From the NCBI RefSeq assembly GCF_013213835.1, contig NZ_JABSSU010000009.1:8853-72852 (forward strand): a stretch of DNA of 64,000 nt, read 5' to 3'. The position numbers were made by a program, and so were the translations under genes. A model generated the notes under the pieces. The model had not been told where the DNA came from. It searched no databases and worked only from the letters and a program-made list of their open reading frames with translations. The stretch comes from Winogradskyella sp. (GTDB taxonomy: Bacteria; Bacteroidota; Bacteroidia; Flavobacteriales; Flavobacteriaceae). Positions 26,101 through 36,438 of this stretch are shown one piece after another. The stretch's first letter is position 1, and the number at the start of each line of letters is the position of its first letter.

Positions 26101-28281
26101 ATGAAACAGATTAAACTATTTTCATTACTCGGGGCTATTGTATGTTTTACAAGTTGCCAAGAAAATGAGGATAATAAAGCGGAACGCAATATGAAATATA
26201 TGACTATTGAACAACCTGTTGCAAAGAAAAAGGCAGATACATTGGTTGAACATGATAATAAGAGGATTGATAATTACTTTTGGATGCGTTTAAGCGATGA
26301 ACAAAAAAATGCAGAATCTCCAGATGCGCAAACTCAAGATGTATTAGATTATTTAAATGCTGAAAATGCCTATACAGATAAGGCTATGAAGCATACAGAT
26401 TCTTTACAGCATATACTTTATGAAGAGATAACAAGTAAGATAAAGGAAGATGAAGAATCATTACCGTACAATTTTAACGGTTATACATATTACACGCGTT
26501 ATGAGAAAGGATCTGATTATGCTTTGTACTGCAGAAAGAAAATAGGCTCTGAAGAGGAGGAAATTTACATTAATGCACCAGAATTGGCAAAAGGTAAATC
26601 TTATTTTGGTTTAGGATCTTCAACCTTTAGTGTAAACAACGAAATCTTAGCTTATGCCGTAGATACAATTTCTAGACGACAATACACTGCACATTTTAAA
26701 GATGTAAAGAATGGTACAATGTTAGCCGATAAATTAGATAATACATCTGGTAGTTATGTTTGGGCAAATGACAATAAGACTTTGTTTTATATAGCTAAAG
26801 ACTCTCAAACGCTTAGAAACAATAAGATATACAAGCACGTTTTAGGAACACCACAATCGGAAGATGAGTTGGTGTTTGAAGAGACAGATGAAACATTTAA
26901 TTGTTTTATAGGAAAATCAAAATCGAGAGACTATATGTTTATATACAGTTCTCAAACGGTTTCAACAGAGGTACGTTTTTTAGATGCCAATACACCTAAT
27001 GCAGATTGGCAGATTATACAACCGAGAGAAAGAGATTTAAAATATAGTGTAGATCATTATGGTGATCATTTTTACATTAGAACTAATGCTGATGGTGCCG
27101 AAAACTACAAATTGGTAAAAACACCAATAGATAACACATCTATGGACAATTGGGAAGATGTTATTACACACAGAGATGATGCGTTTTTCCAAGGATTTGA
27201 ATTGTTTAAGAACCATTTGGTAATAAGTGAGAGAAAAGATGGCCTAAGAACTTTACGCGTTAAAAAATGGGATGGATCGGATGACCATTACATAGAATTC
27301 AATGATCCAGCTTATGCTGCCTATATGAGTGCAAATTTAGATTTTGACACCGAATTATTCAGATATTATTACACATCATTGACAACACCTGGTACCACAT
27401 ATGATTATAATATGAGTACAAAAGAACAAACACAATTAAAACAAGTTGAGGTAGTTGGTGATTTTGATCCGGGTAATTATGAAAGCAAACGTTTTTTCGT
27501 TTCTGCTAGAGATGGAGAACAGGTTCCAGTGTCATTAGTGCATAAGAAAGGTTTAATCTTAAATGAAAACACACCATTATTACTTTATGCTTACGGAAGT
27601 TATGGTAGTAGTATGGATCCTACCTTTAATATCTCTAGATTAAGTCTTTTAGATAGAGGGTTTGTGTATGCTATTGCACATATTCGAGGTGGCCAAGAAA
27701 TGGGCTATAATTGGTATGAGAACGGTAAACTTTTAAATAAGAAAAATACCTTTACAGATTTTATAGATGTCGGTAAATATTTAGTTGCTGAGAAGTATAC
27801 AAGTAAAGATCATTTATATGCTTATGGTGGTTCAGCAGGCGGATTATTAATGGGTGCCATTTTAAATATGGAACCTCAATTATGGAATGGAGTGGTTGCT
27901 GCTGTGCCTTTTGTAGATGTTATCTCTACAATGTGGGATGAAACTATTCCTTTAACCACTTTTGAGTTTGATGAATGGGGAAATCCGAAGAACAAAGAAT
28001 ATTATGACTATATGTTGTCATATTCACCATATGACAATGTAGAAGCAAAGGAATATCCTAACTTGTTGGTAACAACTGGTTATTGGGATAGTCAAGTACA
28101 ATATTGGGAGCCTGCTAAATGGGTGGCAAAATTACGTGAGTTAAAAACTGATGATAACTTACTTATTTTAGACTGTGATATGGAATCTGGTCATGGTGGC
28201 GCCTCTGGTCGTTTTAAACGCTATAAGAAGACTGCTTTAAACTATGCCTTTTTATTAGATTTAGAAGGAATCACAGAATAA
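26101..28281 (+). CDS. prolyl oligopeptidase family (S9) lipoprotein, oligopeptidase B-like
   Basis: A 726-aa protein from the ATG at 26101. A frame opening at 26035 would overlap aroC and hide the signal. The chosen start gives a lipoprotein signal MKQIKLFSLLGAIVCFTSCQ with Cys19. A seven-bladed propeller region (about 70-420) is followed by the S9 alpha/beta-hydrolase domain. The catalytic triad is S578 in YGGSAGG, D663 in YWDSQ and H698 in SGHGGASGR. It cleaves short peptides, probably after basic residues if it is truly oligopeptidase B-like. The lipid anchor places it in the envelope. Confidence 0.92.
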   Translation: MKQIKLFSLLGAIVCFTSCQENEDNKAERNMKYMTIEQPVAKKKADTLVEHDNKRIDNYFWMRLSDEQKNAESPDAQTQDVLDYLNAENAYTDKAMKHTDSLQHILYEEITSKIKEDEESLPYNFNGYTYYTRYEKGSDYALYCRKKIGSEEEEIYINAPELAKGKSYFGLGSSTFSVNNEILAYAVDTISRRQYTAHFKDVKNGTMLADKLDNTSGSYVWANDNKTLFYIAKDSQTLRNNKIYKHVLGTPQSEDELVFEETDETFNCFIGKSKSRDYMFIYSSQTVSTEVRFLDANTPNADWQIIQPRERDLKYSVDHYGDHFYIRTNADGAENYKLVKTPIDNTSMDNWEDVITHRDDAFFQGFELFKNHLVISERKDGLRTLRVKKWDGSDDHYIEFNDPAYAAYMSANLDFDTELFRYYYTSLTTPGTTYDYNMSTKEQTQLKQVEVVGDFDPGNYESKRFFVSARDGEQVPVSLVHKKGLILNENTPLLLYAYGSYGSSMDPTFNISRLSLLDRGFVYAIAHIRGGQEMGYNWYENGKLLNKKNTFTDFIDVGKYLVAEKYTSKDHLYAYGGSAGGLLMGAILNMEPQLWNGVVAAVPFVDVISTMWDETIPLTTFEFDEWGNPKNKEYYDYMLSYSPYDNVEAKEYPNLLVTTGYWDSQVQYWEPAKWVAKLRELKTDDNLLILDCDMESGHGGASGRFKRYKKTALNYAFLLDLEGITE

Positions 28282-28306
28282 TTTGACGCGATAAAATAAT
28301 AAATAG

Positions 28307-28346
28307 AACATAGCAATTCTGCACATTGAGTTGCTATGTTTTTATT
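28307..28346 (+). terminator. terminator of the S9 peptidase gene
   Basis: Perfect 10-bp stem AACATAGCAA (28307-28316) with TTGCTATGTT (28331-28340), 14-nt loop, then TTTATTT. Confidence 0.82.
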
Positions 28347-28412
28347 TAATAGTATCTTTTCAGAGTATAAATAGAAAGTATTTTTATTCACGTTTATTGT
28401 CTAAAAAGCATA

Positions 28413-31400
28413 ATGAATCGTTTAGTACCAAGTAGAAAACGTTTATGGAAATTATTCTTGTATTTAGGATTAATCCCACTTTTAGTCTTAAGTATTGCGT
28501 TTGCCTATGTCTACACTAACCAAGAGGATATTCTACAAAGTCAAATAGTTAATCTTAATAAAGAGCACGCTGGACTTGTAAAAGTTGGTAAGAGCAATAT
28601 TTCACTATTTAAAAATTTCCCTTATGTCTCAGTAAGAATAAATGATCTCAAAATACTTGAATCTAAAGCGAAAGATGCACCAGTAATTGCAGACTTAGAT
28701 GACATTTATATCGGGTTTAATTTTTGGGATATTATTAAAGGCAATTACGATATTAAATCTCTAGCGTTAGAAGAAGGATTCTTTAATTTTATTCTGCATA
28801 AAGATGGTATAAGTAATTTAGAAAATGCTTTAAGTCTTAGCGGTGATTCTAATGAAAGTTCTGCAGCAACTGATATACATCTTAAAAAGATAAAAATCAA
28901 GAATTTAGATGTCCATAAACTCGACGAGTCTAATAATATAGATGTTGAAACTTTTATTTATAATGGTTCAGGTGGTTTTAAATCTAAAGGCGATATTATA
29001 AACGCACATGTAGAAACCCATTTTGAACTCAATATCATTAAAGACTTAGATACGACCTACATAAAACATAAACATTTTGAATTTGATACTGATTTAAGCT
29101 TTAATACATCAACAGGTTTGCTGAGTTTAGAGCCAACCACGATGCAATTAGAGCATGCAAACTTTCAATTAGAAGGCACATTAGACACCAAAAATGACAT
29201 GGATTTAGACCTTATTTTGAAAGGTGATAAGTCTAATTTTGATATGCTCATTGCTTTTGCACCACATGATTTAATTCCGGTTTTAGAAAGTTATGAGAAC
29301 GCTGGTAATATTTACTTTAATGGTATAGTAAAAGGTTCTTTAGCAAATAACAAGATGCCGTTTATAGATGCCACTTTTGGCACTGATGAGGCCTATCTAG
29401 AAAACACTCAAAAGCAAAAACGGATAAGTGACCTTGGCTTCGAAGGACATTTTACAAATGGTGAAAAACGTAGTTTAGAAACTATGGAGTTTTCATTAAC
29501 CAAGATGAATGCAAGGTTAGAGCGTGGAAATTTTAAAGGTGCTTTGGTCGTTAAAAACTTTGAGCATCCAGATGTCAATGCCCAAGTAGATGTAGATTTC
29601 AATTTAAAGTTCATTGCCGACTTTTTTAATATAAATAGTATTCAAGATGCTTCGGGTAATATTGCCTTGAAAATGAATTTTCATGATATTGTGGATTTAA
29701 ACAATCCAGAATTAGTTCTTAATAATTTAGAGCAAGCCTATTTTAGTGAATTGAAAGTTGAAGAACTTAACATACAATCTGAGGATTTACCTGTGCCAAT
29801 TGAGCGTTTAGATGCTCACATTACTTTAAATGGAAAAACAGCACAAATAAAGCGTTGTGACATGCTATTAGGAAAGTCTGACTTTTCTGTCTCTGGTAAA
29901 TTATCTAATTTCCCATCTATTATTCATCATACAAATGATTCTATAAAATTACATGTAGATATAGCTTCAAAGCTTATTGATTTAGCCGAATTATCACATT
30001 ATTCTAAAAGGGATAGTGTAGGCATTAATGAACAGATAAAGAATTTAAAAACAGGTTTGTCTTTTAAGGCACTAGCGAAAGATATCACAGAGTATAAAAA
30101 TCTACCAATAGGTGAATTTTTTATTGATGATTTCTATGCAGACCTTAACCATTACCCACACAACTTGCATGATTTTCACGCAGATGTACTTATTGATAAC
30201 GAAGATTTAAAAATTATTGATTTCACAGGCTTTATTGATGATTCAGATTTTCACTTAAACGGTTATGCTCATAATTATGAATTCTGGTTTAAAGAGACAT
30301 TAAATGGTGATGTAGATGTAGATATGACGTTAAGTTCAAATCAGCTGAGAATAGAAGATTTATTTACCTATAAAGGTGAAAACTATGTGCCAGAAGAGTA
30401 TCGTCATGAGTTGTTTAAAAATCTCCTATTGCATTTAAATTCTTCAATGCATTATAAAGATTCAGTATTACACTCAATAGAATTAGATGTAGATAAGCTA
30501 TCTACTAAGATGTTACTTCATCCGCATAAGTTTGAAGATTTTAGTGGTCATTTTCATTATGAAAACGACCAACTTGTTGTTAATGATTTTGTAGGTAAAA
30601 TTGGTAGCACAGATTTTAATGTAGATTTAGAGTATTATTTTGGAAAAAATACTGACAACAAAACAGATAATTCACTAGCTATTACATCTAACTATATAGA
30701 TTTTGATTCGTTTATAAAGTTCAATTCAGAAGCACCTGAACAAGATGTTGTAGAAGATGAGTTAAAAGACGTAAAAGCACATGCCGAAGCATTTAATATA
30801 TACGAATTGTCTTTTCCAGATATGACTTTTAATGCAGATGTTAAGCGATTAATATATCATAATCTTGACTTAAAGAATGTAAAAGGGAAATTACGTACTA
30901 CTCAAAATCATTATATCTATGTAGATACATTAAATTTAGAATCTGCTGGTGGTACTTTTGAACTGTCAGGTTATTTTAATGGTAGTGATCCAAAGCATAT
31001 TTATTTAAAGCCAAATCTAAAAATGACCAATGTTGATATTGATAGATTGGCGTATAAGTTCGAAAATTATGGGCAAGATCATTTATTGTCCGAGAACTTA
31101 CATGGTAAACTCACATCTTCCATTACAGGAAATATTAGATTATATCCAGATATGGTGCCAGATTTAGATCAATCAGAAATTCATATGAATGTAAAAGTAC
31201 TAAACGGTCAATTAGAAAATTACGAGCCTATGTATATGTTGTCTGATTATTTTGGTGATAAGAATCTTAAAAAGGTTAGATTTGACACACTACAGAATAA
31301 AATTGATATAGAAAAAGGTAAAGTTGTTATACCTAATATGACTATTGAATCTACCTTAGGACATATTGAATTTTCTGGTACTCATGACCGAAATCATAAT

Positions 31401-31616
31401 ATCGATTACTATTTAAGAGTGCCATGGAAAACCGTTAAAAAGGCTGCGCTTTATAAGGTTTTTGGCAATAAGAAAAAGGCAGATTCTGTATTTGGTGAAG
31501 AAGAAATCATTAAGGCTAACAAAAAGAAACGAACCAGATATTTAAATTTGAATATTTCTGGAACAACTGATGATTACGACATATCATTAAAAAAGAAAAA
31601 ACAAAAGAAAAACTAG
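28413..31616 (+). CDS. AsmA family protein
   Basis: A 1067-aa envelope protein. A short basic N-terminus and one membrane helix (about 14-34, LYLGLIPLLVLSIAFAYVY in part) lead to a very long beta-rich region of the AsmA/repeating-groove type, with EHAGLVKVGKSNISLFKNFPYVSVRINDLKI near the N-terminus (written here as family landmarks). The C-terminal AsmA_2-like domain carries HIEFSGTHDRNHNIDYYLRV. Such proteins are bridge-like lipid transporters between inner and outer membranes. The C-terminus ends in a lysine-rich tail. A symporter gene follows 10 bp later. Confidence 0.88.
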   Translation: MNRLVPSRKRLWKLFLYLGLIPLLVLSIAFAYVYTNQEDILQSQIVNLNKEHAGLVKVGKSNISLFKNFPYVSVRINDLKILESKAKDAPVIADLDDIYIGFNFWDIIKGNYDIKSLALEEGFFNFILHKDGISNLENALSLSGDSNESSAATDIHLKKIKIKNLDVHKLDESNNIDVETFIYNGSGGFKSKGDIINAHVETHFELNIIKDLDTTYIKHKHFEFDTDLSFNTSTGLLSLEPTTMQLEHANFQLEGTLDTKNDMDLDLILKGDKSNFDMLIAFAPHDLIPVLESYENAGNIYFNGIVKGSLANNKMPFIDATFGTDEAYLENTQKQKRISDLGFEGHFTNGEKRSLETMEFSLTKMNARLERGNFKGALVVKNFEHPDVNAQVDVDFNLKFIADFFNINSIQDASGNIALKMNFHDIVDLNNPELVLNNLEQAYFSELKVEELNIQSEDLPVPIERLDAHITLNGKTAQIKRCDMLLGKSDFSVSGKLSNFPSIIHHTNDSIKLHVDIASKLIDLAELSHYSKRDSVGINEQIKNLKTGLSFKALAKDITEYKNLPIGEFFIDDFYADLNHYPHNLHDFHADVLIDNEDLKIIDFTGFIDDSDFHLNGYAHNYEFWFKETLNGDVDVDMTLSSNQLRIEDLFTYKGENYVPEEYRHELFKNLLLHLNSSMHYKDSVLHSIELDVDKLSTKMLLHPHKFEDFSGHFHYENDQLVVNDFVGKIGSTDFNVDLEYYFGKNTDNKTDNSLAITSNYIDFDSFIKFNSEAPEQDVVEDELKDVKAHAEAFNIYELSFPDMTFNADVKRLIYHNLDLKNVKGKLRTTQNHYIYVDTLNLESAGGTFELSGYFNGSDPKHIYLKPNLKMTNVDIDRLAYKFENYGQDHLLSENLHGKLTSSITGNIRLYPDMVPDLDQSEIHMNVKVLNGQLENYEPMYMLSDYFGDKNLKKVRFDTLQNKIDIEKGKVVIPNMTIESTLGHIEFSGTHDRNHNIDYYLRVPWKTVKKAALYKVFGNKKKADSVFGEEEIIKANKKKRTRYLNLNISGTTDDYDISLKKKKQKKN

Positions 31617-31626
31617 ACAATAACAT

Positions 31627-32955
31627 ATGAAGAAACTCGCTTTACATTGGAAGATATTAATCGGAATGGTACTTGGTGTCGTTTTCGGTCTAATAATGAC
31701 TTCAGTTTCTGGTGGTGAAGATTTCGTTACTGATTGGATTGCACCAATCGGAACCATCTTTGTAAAGATGCTAAAACTCATCGCAGTACCATTGATACTA
31801 GCATCATTGATTAAAGGTATTTCGGACTTAAAAGACATTTCAAAATTTAGATCAATGGGTCTAAAGACCATTGTTATTTATGTCTTAACCACAGTGATTG
31901 CCATTACAATAGGTTTAGGATTGGTTAATGTCATAAAACCTGGTGAAGGAATTACTCAAGAAACGGTTCAAGTTCTTAAAGATAAATACTCAGAAACCGA
32001 CAAAGCAGCGACTATCATATCTAATGCAAAAAAGACCAAAGACGCTGGTCCATTAAAGTTTTTAGAAGATATGGTGCCAGATAATGCGGTAGCAGCTATG
32101 AGTAATAATAAACTCATGCTACAGGTTATATTCTTTGCTATTTTTCTTGGTATATGTATGCTTCTAATTGGTGAAGAACAAGCTAAGCCACTCAAAGATT
32201 TCTTTGACTCTCTAAATGAAGTGGTGCTAAAAATGGTTGACCTCATAATGCTCACAGCACCATATGCGGTATTTGCTTTACTTGCAAATGTCATTGTTTC
32301 GGCAGATGACCCAGATATTTTGTTGGCATTAATGCGTTATGCAGGTGTTGTAGTTTTAGGTTTATTCTTAATGATTGTATTTTACATGACTATTGTATCA
32401 GTCTATGCAAAAAAATCACCATTTTGGTTTTTAAAGCAAATAAGTCCAGCGCAATTATTAGCATTTTCCACAAGTAGTAGTGCTGCAACTTTACCGGTAA
32501 CTATGGAACGCGTAGAAGAACATATTGGTGTAGATAAAGAAGTGTCTAGTTTTGTGTTACCAGTTGGTGCAACCATAAATATGGACGGCACAAGTTTATA
32601 TCAAGGTGTTGCAGCAGTATTTATTATGCAAGTACTTTGGCCAGAAGGTTTAGTATTTAGTAATCAATTGGTGATAATTTTAACGGCATTGCTTGCCTCA
32701 ATTGGTAGTGCAGCTGTTCCTGGTGCTGGTATGGTAATGCTGGTAATTGTTCTTGAAGCCGTAGGTTTTCCATCAGATTTATTACCTATTGCCTTAGCTT
32801 TGATTTTTGCAGTAGATAGACCTTTAGATATGTGCAGAACGACAGTAAATGTCACTGGTGATGCGACAGTATCAACAATAATTGCTAAATCTGAAGGTAA
32901 ACTAGGTAATCCCAAAGTGAAAAATTGGGACGATAATTATGAGGCAGTAAAATAA
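31627..32955 (+). CDS. dicarboxylate/amino acid:cation symporter (DAACS family)
   Basis: A 442-aa inner-membrane transporter of the GltP/DctA/EAAT family. The hairpin-1 serine motif is FSTSSSAATLP (near 280), the TM7 motif is INMDGTSLYQG (near 318), and the hairpin-2/TM8 region contains SAAVPGAGMVML and FAVDRPLDMCRTTVNVTGD, whose aspartate and arginine bind the acidic substrate. It imports glutamate, aspartate or C4-dicarboxylates with sodium or protons. It is 10 bp after the AsmA gene, probably co-transcribed. Confidence 0.95.
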   Translation: MKKLALHWKILIGMVLGVVFGLIMTSVSGGEDFVTDWIAPIGTIFVKMLKLIAVPLILASLIKGISDLKDISKFRSMGLKTIVIYVLTTVIAITIGLGLVNVIKPGEGITQETVQVLKDKYSETDKAATIISNAKKTKDAGPLKFLEDMVPDNAVAAMSNNKLMLQVIFFAIFLGICMLLIGEEQAKPLKDFFDSLNEVVLKMVDLIMLTAPYAVFALLANVIVSADDPDILLALMRYAGVVVLGLFLMIVFYMTIVSVYAKKSPFWFLKQISPAQLLAFSTSSSAATLPVTMERVEEHIGVDKEVSSFVLPVGATINMDGTSLYQGVAAVFIMQVLWPEGLVFSNQLVIILTALLASIGSAAVPGAGMVMLVIVLEAVGFPSDLLPIALALIFAVDRPLDMCRTTVNVTGDATVSTIIAKSEGKLGNPKVKNWDDNYEAVK

Positions 32956-33039
32956 TTGCCCTAATTTTTTCAATCTTATATTGAAAGAATAATTTTATTT
33001 TTAAATTTAGATTTCTCTAACCAACTAAATATTATTCAA

Positions 33040-34077
33040 ATGAACGTTTGCTTTATTATGTATCCTTGGGAAACTATCGACCCAGAAAATGACACAAGCT
33101 TAGCCTTAATAAAAGAATGTGCAAAACGTGGGCATGGAGTTGCTATGTGTACACCTTCTAATCTTACCATTAGAGATAGTGTTACAAGTGCAACTTGTAA
33201 TGTTATTAGCCGAATGGACAAAGTGCCTTCGACTTTAAAATCGTTTTATAATAAGGCAAAACTTAGAGAAGAAATGTTGCCTCTAGCAGGTTTTGATGCT
33301 ATCTTTTTTAGAGCAAATCCGCCTTTAGATCCTATTATGCTGAACTTCTTAGATTCTGTTAAAGATGATGTATTTATTGTAAATTCTTTACAAGGCATGC
33401 GTGAAGCGAATAATAAACTATATACAGCTGCTTTTGGAGATGCTCACAGCAATATTATACCAAATACGCATGTATCAAAAAACAAGAAATACCTAATCCA
33501 GCAAATTAAAGAATCAAAGGCTGATAAAATGATTCTTAAACCATTGAATGGTTTTGGTGGTTCTGGTGTTATTTTAATTGAAAAATCTGCAATGAGTAAT
33601 ATCAATTCGTTATTAGACTTTTATATAACAAATGGCGACGGTACGTCTAACTACGTGATTTTACAAGACTATATAGAAGGAGCAGATCAAGGCGATGTGC
33701 GCATATTGCTACTCAATGGTGAACCTGTAGGAGCAATGAAACGTGTTCCTGGTTCTGATGACCATCGCTCAAATGTTTCTGCTGGCGGAAGCGTTCAACG
33801 CCATTCATTAACTAAAGCAGAAAAAGCATTATGTAAACAAATAGGACCTAAACTTGTCAATGATGGATTATACTTTGTAGGTATTGATGTTATTGGTGGA
33901 AAACTAGTTGAAGTTAATGTAATGTCACCTGGTGGAATTACTTACATCAATAAAGTATACAAATCTAAAACTAGAGTAGAAGAGCGTGTTATTGATTTCT
34001 TAGAAAGCAAAGTATTAGATAAACTTCAGGCTTTTGATAGAAGAGCGAGACTACGTAAGGCAGTTGATGAGGCTTAA
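33040..34077 (+). CDS. glutathione synthase-like ATP-grasp ligase
   Basis: A 345-aa protein of the GshB type. The N-terminal domain starts MNVCFIMYPWETIDPENDTS and contains FFRANPPLDP (about 89-98), a GshB hallmark. The ATP-grasp core has MILKPLNGFGGSGVILI (about 166-182), VILQDYIEGADQGDVRILLLNGE and a final VEVNVMSPGG that holds the metal ligands. It would join glycine or another amino group to a peptide carboxylate. No gamma-glutamylcysteine ligase is nearby. It opens a four-gene operon with a TerB-like protein, an N-formylglutamate amidohydrolase homologue and a DUF1704 peptidase, so its true product may not be glutathione. Confidence 0.88.
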   Translation: MNVCFIMYPWETIDPENDTSLALIKECAKRGHGVAMCTPSNLTIRDSVTSATCNVISRMDKVPSTLKSFYNKAKLREEMLPLAGFDAIFFRANPPLDPIMLNFLDSVKDDVFIVNSLQGMREANNKLYTAAFGDAHSNIIPNTHVSKNKKYLIQQIKESKADKMILKPLNGFGGSGVILIEKSAMSNINSLLDFYITNGDGTSNYVILQDYIEGADQGDVRILLLNGEPVGAMKRVPGSDDHRSNVSAGGSVQRHSLTKAEKALCKQIGPKLVNDGLYFVGIDVIGGKLVEVNVMSPGGITYINKVYKSKTRVEERVIDFLESKVLDKLQAFDRRARLRKAVDEA

Positions 34078-34103
34078 ATGACATGAGTAAATAACCTAAT
34101 AGT

Positions 34104-34433
34104 ATGAGTGAAACTAGATGGACAAAAAACGAACTTGTAGCTTACATTTTACTTTATGTAGCCAATATTGATTTGGTAGAAAGTTCTAAAGAAAAGACTT
34201 ATATATTATCTAGAGTTGATAAAGAAGTTTATGAATCCGTGTATAAAGAATTTAGTGATGATAATGATTATCAAAGTATCACAAAGATAACTGATGCAGT
34301 AAAGCATCAAAAATTGTTTTCGTCGTTTGAAGAATTGTTTGCAGAAATTAAACTTATGGCATTTGCTGATGGCGAGTTTCATCAAATGGAACAAACAGTG
34401 TATAATTCTATTAAACGACTTCTAAAAAGTTAA
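34104..34433 (+). CDS. small TerB-like helical protein
   Basis: A 109-aa, all-helical cytoplasmic protein. The C-terminal motif LMAFADGEFHQMEQTVYNSIKRLL looks like one TerB repeat (here split: MAFADGEFHQ then MEQTVYNSIK), whose acidic residues bind metal in TerB. It lies 26 bp after the ATP-grasp gene and 1 bp before the amidohydrolase gene, so it is part of the operon. It may act as a scaffold or metal-sensing accessory. I have no specific function for it. Confidence 0.75.
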   Translation: MSETRWTKNELVAYILLYVANIDLVESSKEKTYILSRVDKEVYESVYKEFSDDNDYQSITKITDAVKHQKLFSSFEELFAEIKLMAFADGEFHQMEQTVYNSIKRLLKS

Positions 34434-34434
34434 T

Positions 34435-35265
34435 ATGCAAAGACTTTCAATAGATGCTATAGTTTCTAAGATTGAAGCTGAGCAAGTATTTCATGCCGTA
34501 GCAGAAGATTACTCATTCACTTTAAAAATAGACAAATACGTGCCATATGTCTGTGGTGCGGTGCATGACGGTCATCAATTTAGAAAAGAGTTGTGGGATA
34601 ACTGCTTGCATTCTGAGTACGATCGCTGGTATGAAGAAGATCCTCAGACAAAAAACATGGTGATTTCGCATCCTATTTTAATTGCTGGTTGCGATTCGCG
34701 CTTTGAGTATGATTTAAACCGCGACCCAGAAAATGCCGTTTTTGACACAGCATGGGGAAAACAACTTTGGGAAAAGCCTTTATCAGAATCAGCAAAACAA
34801 AAGAGTCTTCAAAAACACACAGCGTTTTACAAGGTAGTTGACGCATTAATGTCAAAGCTAGAATCTAAATTTGGTGTTTGTGTGGTCTATGATATGCACA
34901 GCTACAACTGGAAACGTTGGGATAGAGAAGTACCTACATGGAATCTAGGTACCTCTAACATTGATAATGATAGATTTGGAGATATTATTGAGTCATGGCG
35001 TGAAATGCTTTTATCCATTGAATTACCTCATAATATTATACAAACCGCATTGATTAATGACACCTTTCAAGGTAATGGATATTTTTTAAAATTTATTACC
35101 AAAAACTTCAAGAATACATTAGTTTTGGCAACTGAAATCGCAAAGGTGTATTGTGATGAGTACAAGCAGATTAATTACCCTGAAGTTGTTTCTGCTGTAG
35201 AACAACAATTACAAGTACTTATCCCAAAGCATGCTGATGAATTTTATAAGCGCTTTAAGAATTAA
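34435..35265 (+). CDS. N-formylglutamate amidohydrolase family protein
   Basis: A 276-aa zinc-dependent hydrolase of the FGase family, which also resembles M14-like carboxypeptidases. Visible motifs are VPYVCGAVHDGHQFR (H42 region, metal ligands), LIAGCDSRFEYDLNRDP, which binds the substrate carboxylate, and VVYDMHSYNWKR, with the conserved DxHS metal-binding triplet. The classical enzyme hydrolyses N-formylglutamate in histidine breakdown, but no hut genes are here. Its operon with an ATP-grasp ligase and a metallopeptidase suggests a gamma-glutamyl- or peptide-like substrate. It shares one base with the next start codon. Confidence 0.87.
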   Translation: MQRLSIDAIVSKIEAEQVFHAVAEDYSFTLKIDKYVPYVCGAVHDGHQFRKELWDNCLHSEYDRWYEEDPQTKNMVISHPILIAGCDSRFEYDLNRDPENAVFDTAWGKQLWEKPLSESAKQKSLQKHTAFYKVVDALMSKLESKFGVCVVYDMHSYNWKRWDREVPTWNLGTSNIDNDRFGDIIESWREMLLSIELPHNIIQTALINDTFQGNGYFLKFITKNFKNTLVLATEIAKVYCDEYKQINYPEVVSAVEQQLQVLIPKHADEFYKRFKN

Positions 35266-36425
35266 TGTCGAAGGAAAAACTCACAGAGAAGTATCAAAAT
35301 TTATTTGAAATTGATGCAAACCTTAACCGATTGGTTAAGAATATAGAACTTCTGAACTATATAAATCCACTTAATATAGCTTCTGAGAAGAAGAAGTTCT
35401 TTGCAGGAAAATACAATTATGAACCACAGTTTAAGTATCCTAAAATTCGATTTAATGGCTACAAATTACATCGTTTATTCTTCTCCCAACGCCTAGAGCG
35501 CATTGAAGATGAAGATATTCGTCAGTTGTATGAAGATATTATCTATGAATATTCTGGCTTAATTGAGTGTATTCAAACCATTGGTCAAGGTAGAAAGTTT
35601 TATTTTAATAGCTTAAAAAGCTTCGGAACACCAACTGAAAAAGACATTGAAAACGCCAAATTTTTGTTGCGTTTTGATGATTCTGAATTTGACGAGGAAA
35701 TGTTACCAATGTATTCTTCTATGGAAGCAAAGGAATATTTTGAAGAATTTTCTAAACGCTATGATTTTAAGTACAATTTAAAGATTTCTAATAATCTTTC
35801 AGCTGCTGCAATGGTTCTTAATAATACGCAAACATTAGTGTTGAAGAAGAGTCATAAATATAGTTTAAACCAATTGAAAGTATTAGCTAATCACGAAATT
35901 GGTGTGCATTTGGTGACTACGTTTAACGGTTTGGCGCAACCTTTAAAGGTGTTTTCTAACGGGTTTCCAAATAATGTAGAAACACAAGAAGGTTTAGCAG
36001 TCTATTCAGAATTTATGAGCGGTTGCTTAACCATTGAGCGTTTAAAAGAATTAGCATTTAGAGTAATTGCCGTAGATAGCTTGGCTAAAGGTTATAGTTT
36101 TGCAGATACATTTCATTTGCTACATAATAATCATAAATTACAAAGAGATAAGGCTTTTGCAATAACATTACGAGTGCATCGTGGTGGCGGATTTACAAAA
36201 GACCATTTATATCTTAAAGGATTAAAGAAAGTATATCAACGTGCTAAAAAAGGCGATGATTTAGGTGTAATACTTACGGGTAAAGTAACCTTAGATTATG
36301 TGCCAACCATTCATAAACTTCAAGATTTAGGTTTAGCCATTGGTCCTAAATATTTTACCGATTCTTACGTTAATAACGATAACAAAAACCCAAATTTAGA
36401 TTTTATATTAAGTGGTTTAAAGTAG
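35265..36425 (+). CDS. DUF1704 metallopeptidase (QEGLA-motif protein)
   Basis: A 386-aa protein. The zinc-binding signature is an unusual HExxxH in NHEIGVHLVT (H210, E211, H215), and the downstream motif QEGLA (241-245) supplies the third ligand. This is the DUF1704 family, called flavohemoglobin expression-modulating QEGLA protein in some databases and related to the animal tubulin carboxypeptidase MATCAP. It should therefore trim a C-terminal residue from a peptide or protein. The start overlaps the previous stop by one base, indicating translational coupling. It is the last gene of the operon. Confidence 0.88.
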   Translation: MSKEKLTEKYQNLFEIDANLNRLVKNIELLNYINPLNIASEKKKFFAGKYNYEPQFKYPKIRFNGYKLHRLFFSQRLERIEDEDIRQLYEDIIYEYSGLIECIQTIGQGRKFYFNSLKSFGTPTEKDIENAKFLLRFDDSEFDEEMLPMYSSMEAKEYFEEFSKRYDFKYNLKISNNLSAAAMVLNNTQTLVLKKSHKYSLNQLKVLANHEIGVHLVTTFNGLAQPLKVFSNGFPNNVETQEGLAVYSEFMSGCLTIERLKELAFRVIAVDSLAKGYSFADTFHLLHNNHKLQRDKAFAITLRVHRGGGFTKDHLYLKGLKKVYQRAKKGDDLGVILTGKVTLDYVPTIHKLQDLGLAIGPKYFTDSYVNNDNKNPNLDFILSGLK

Positions 36426-36438
36426 TTTAAACTTTTAC

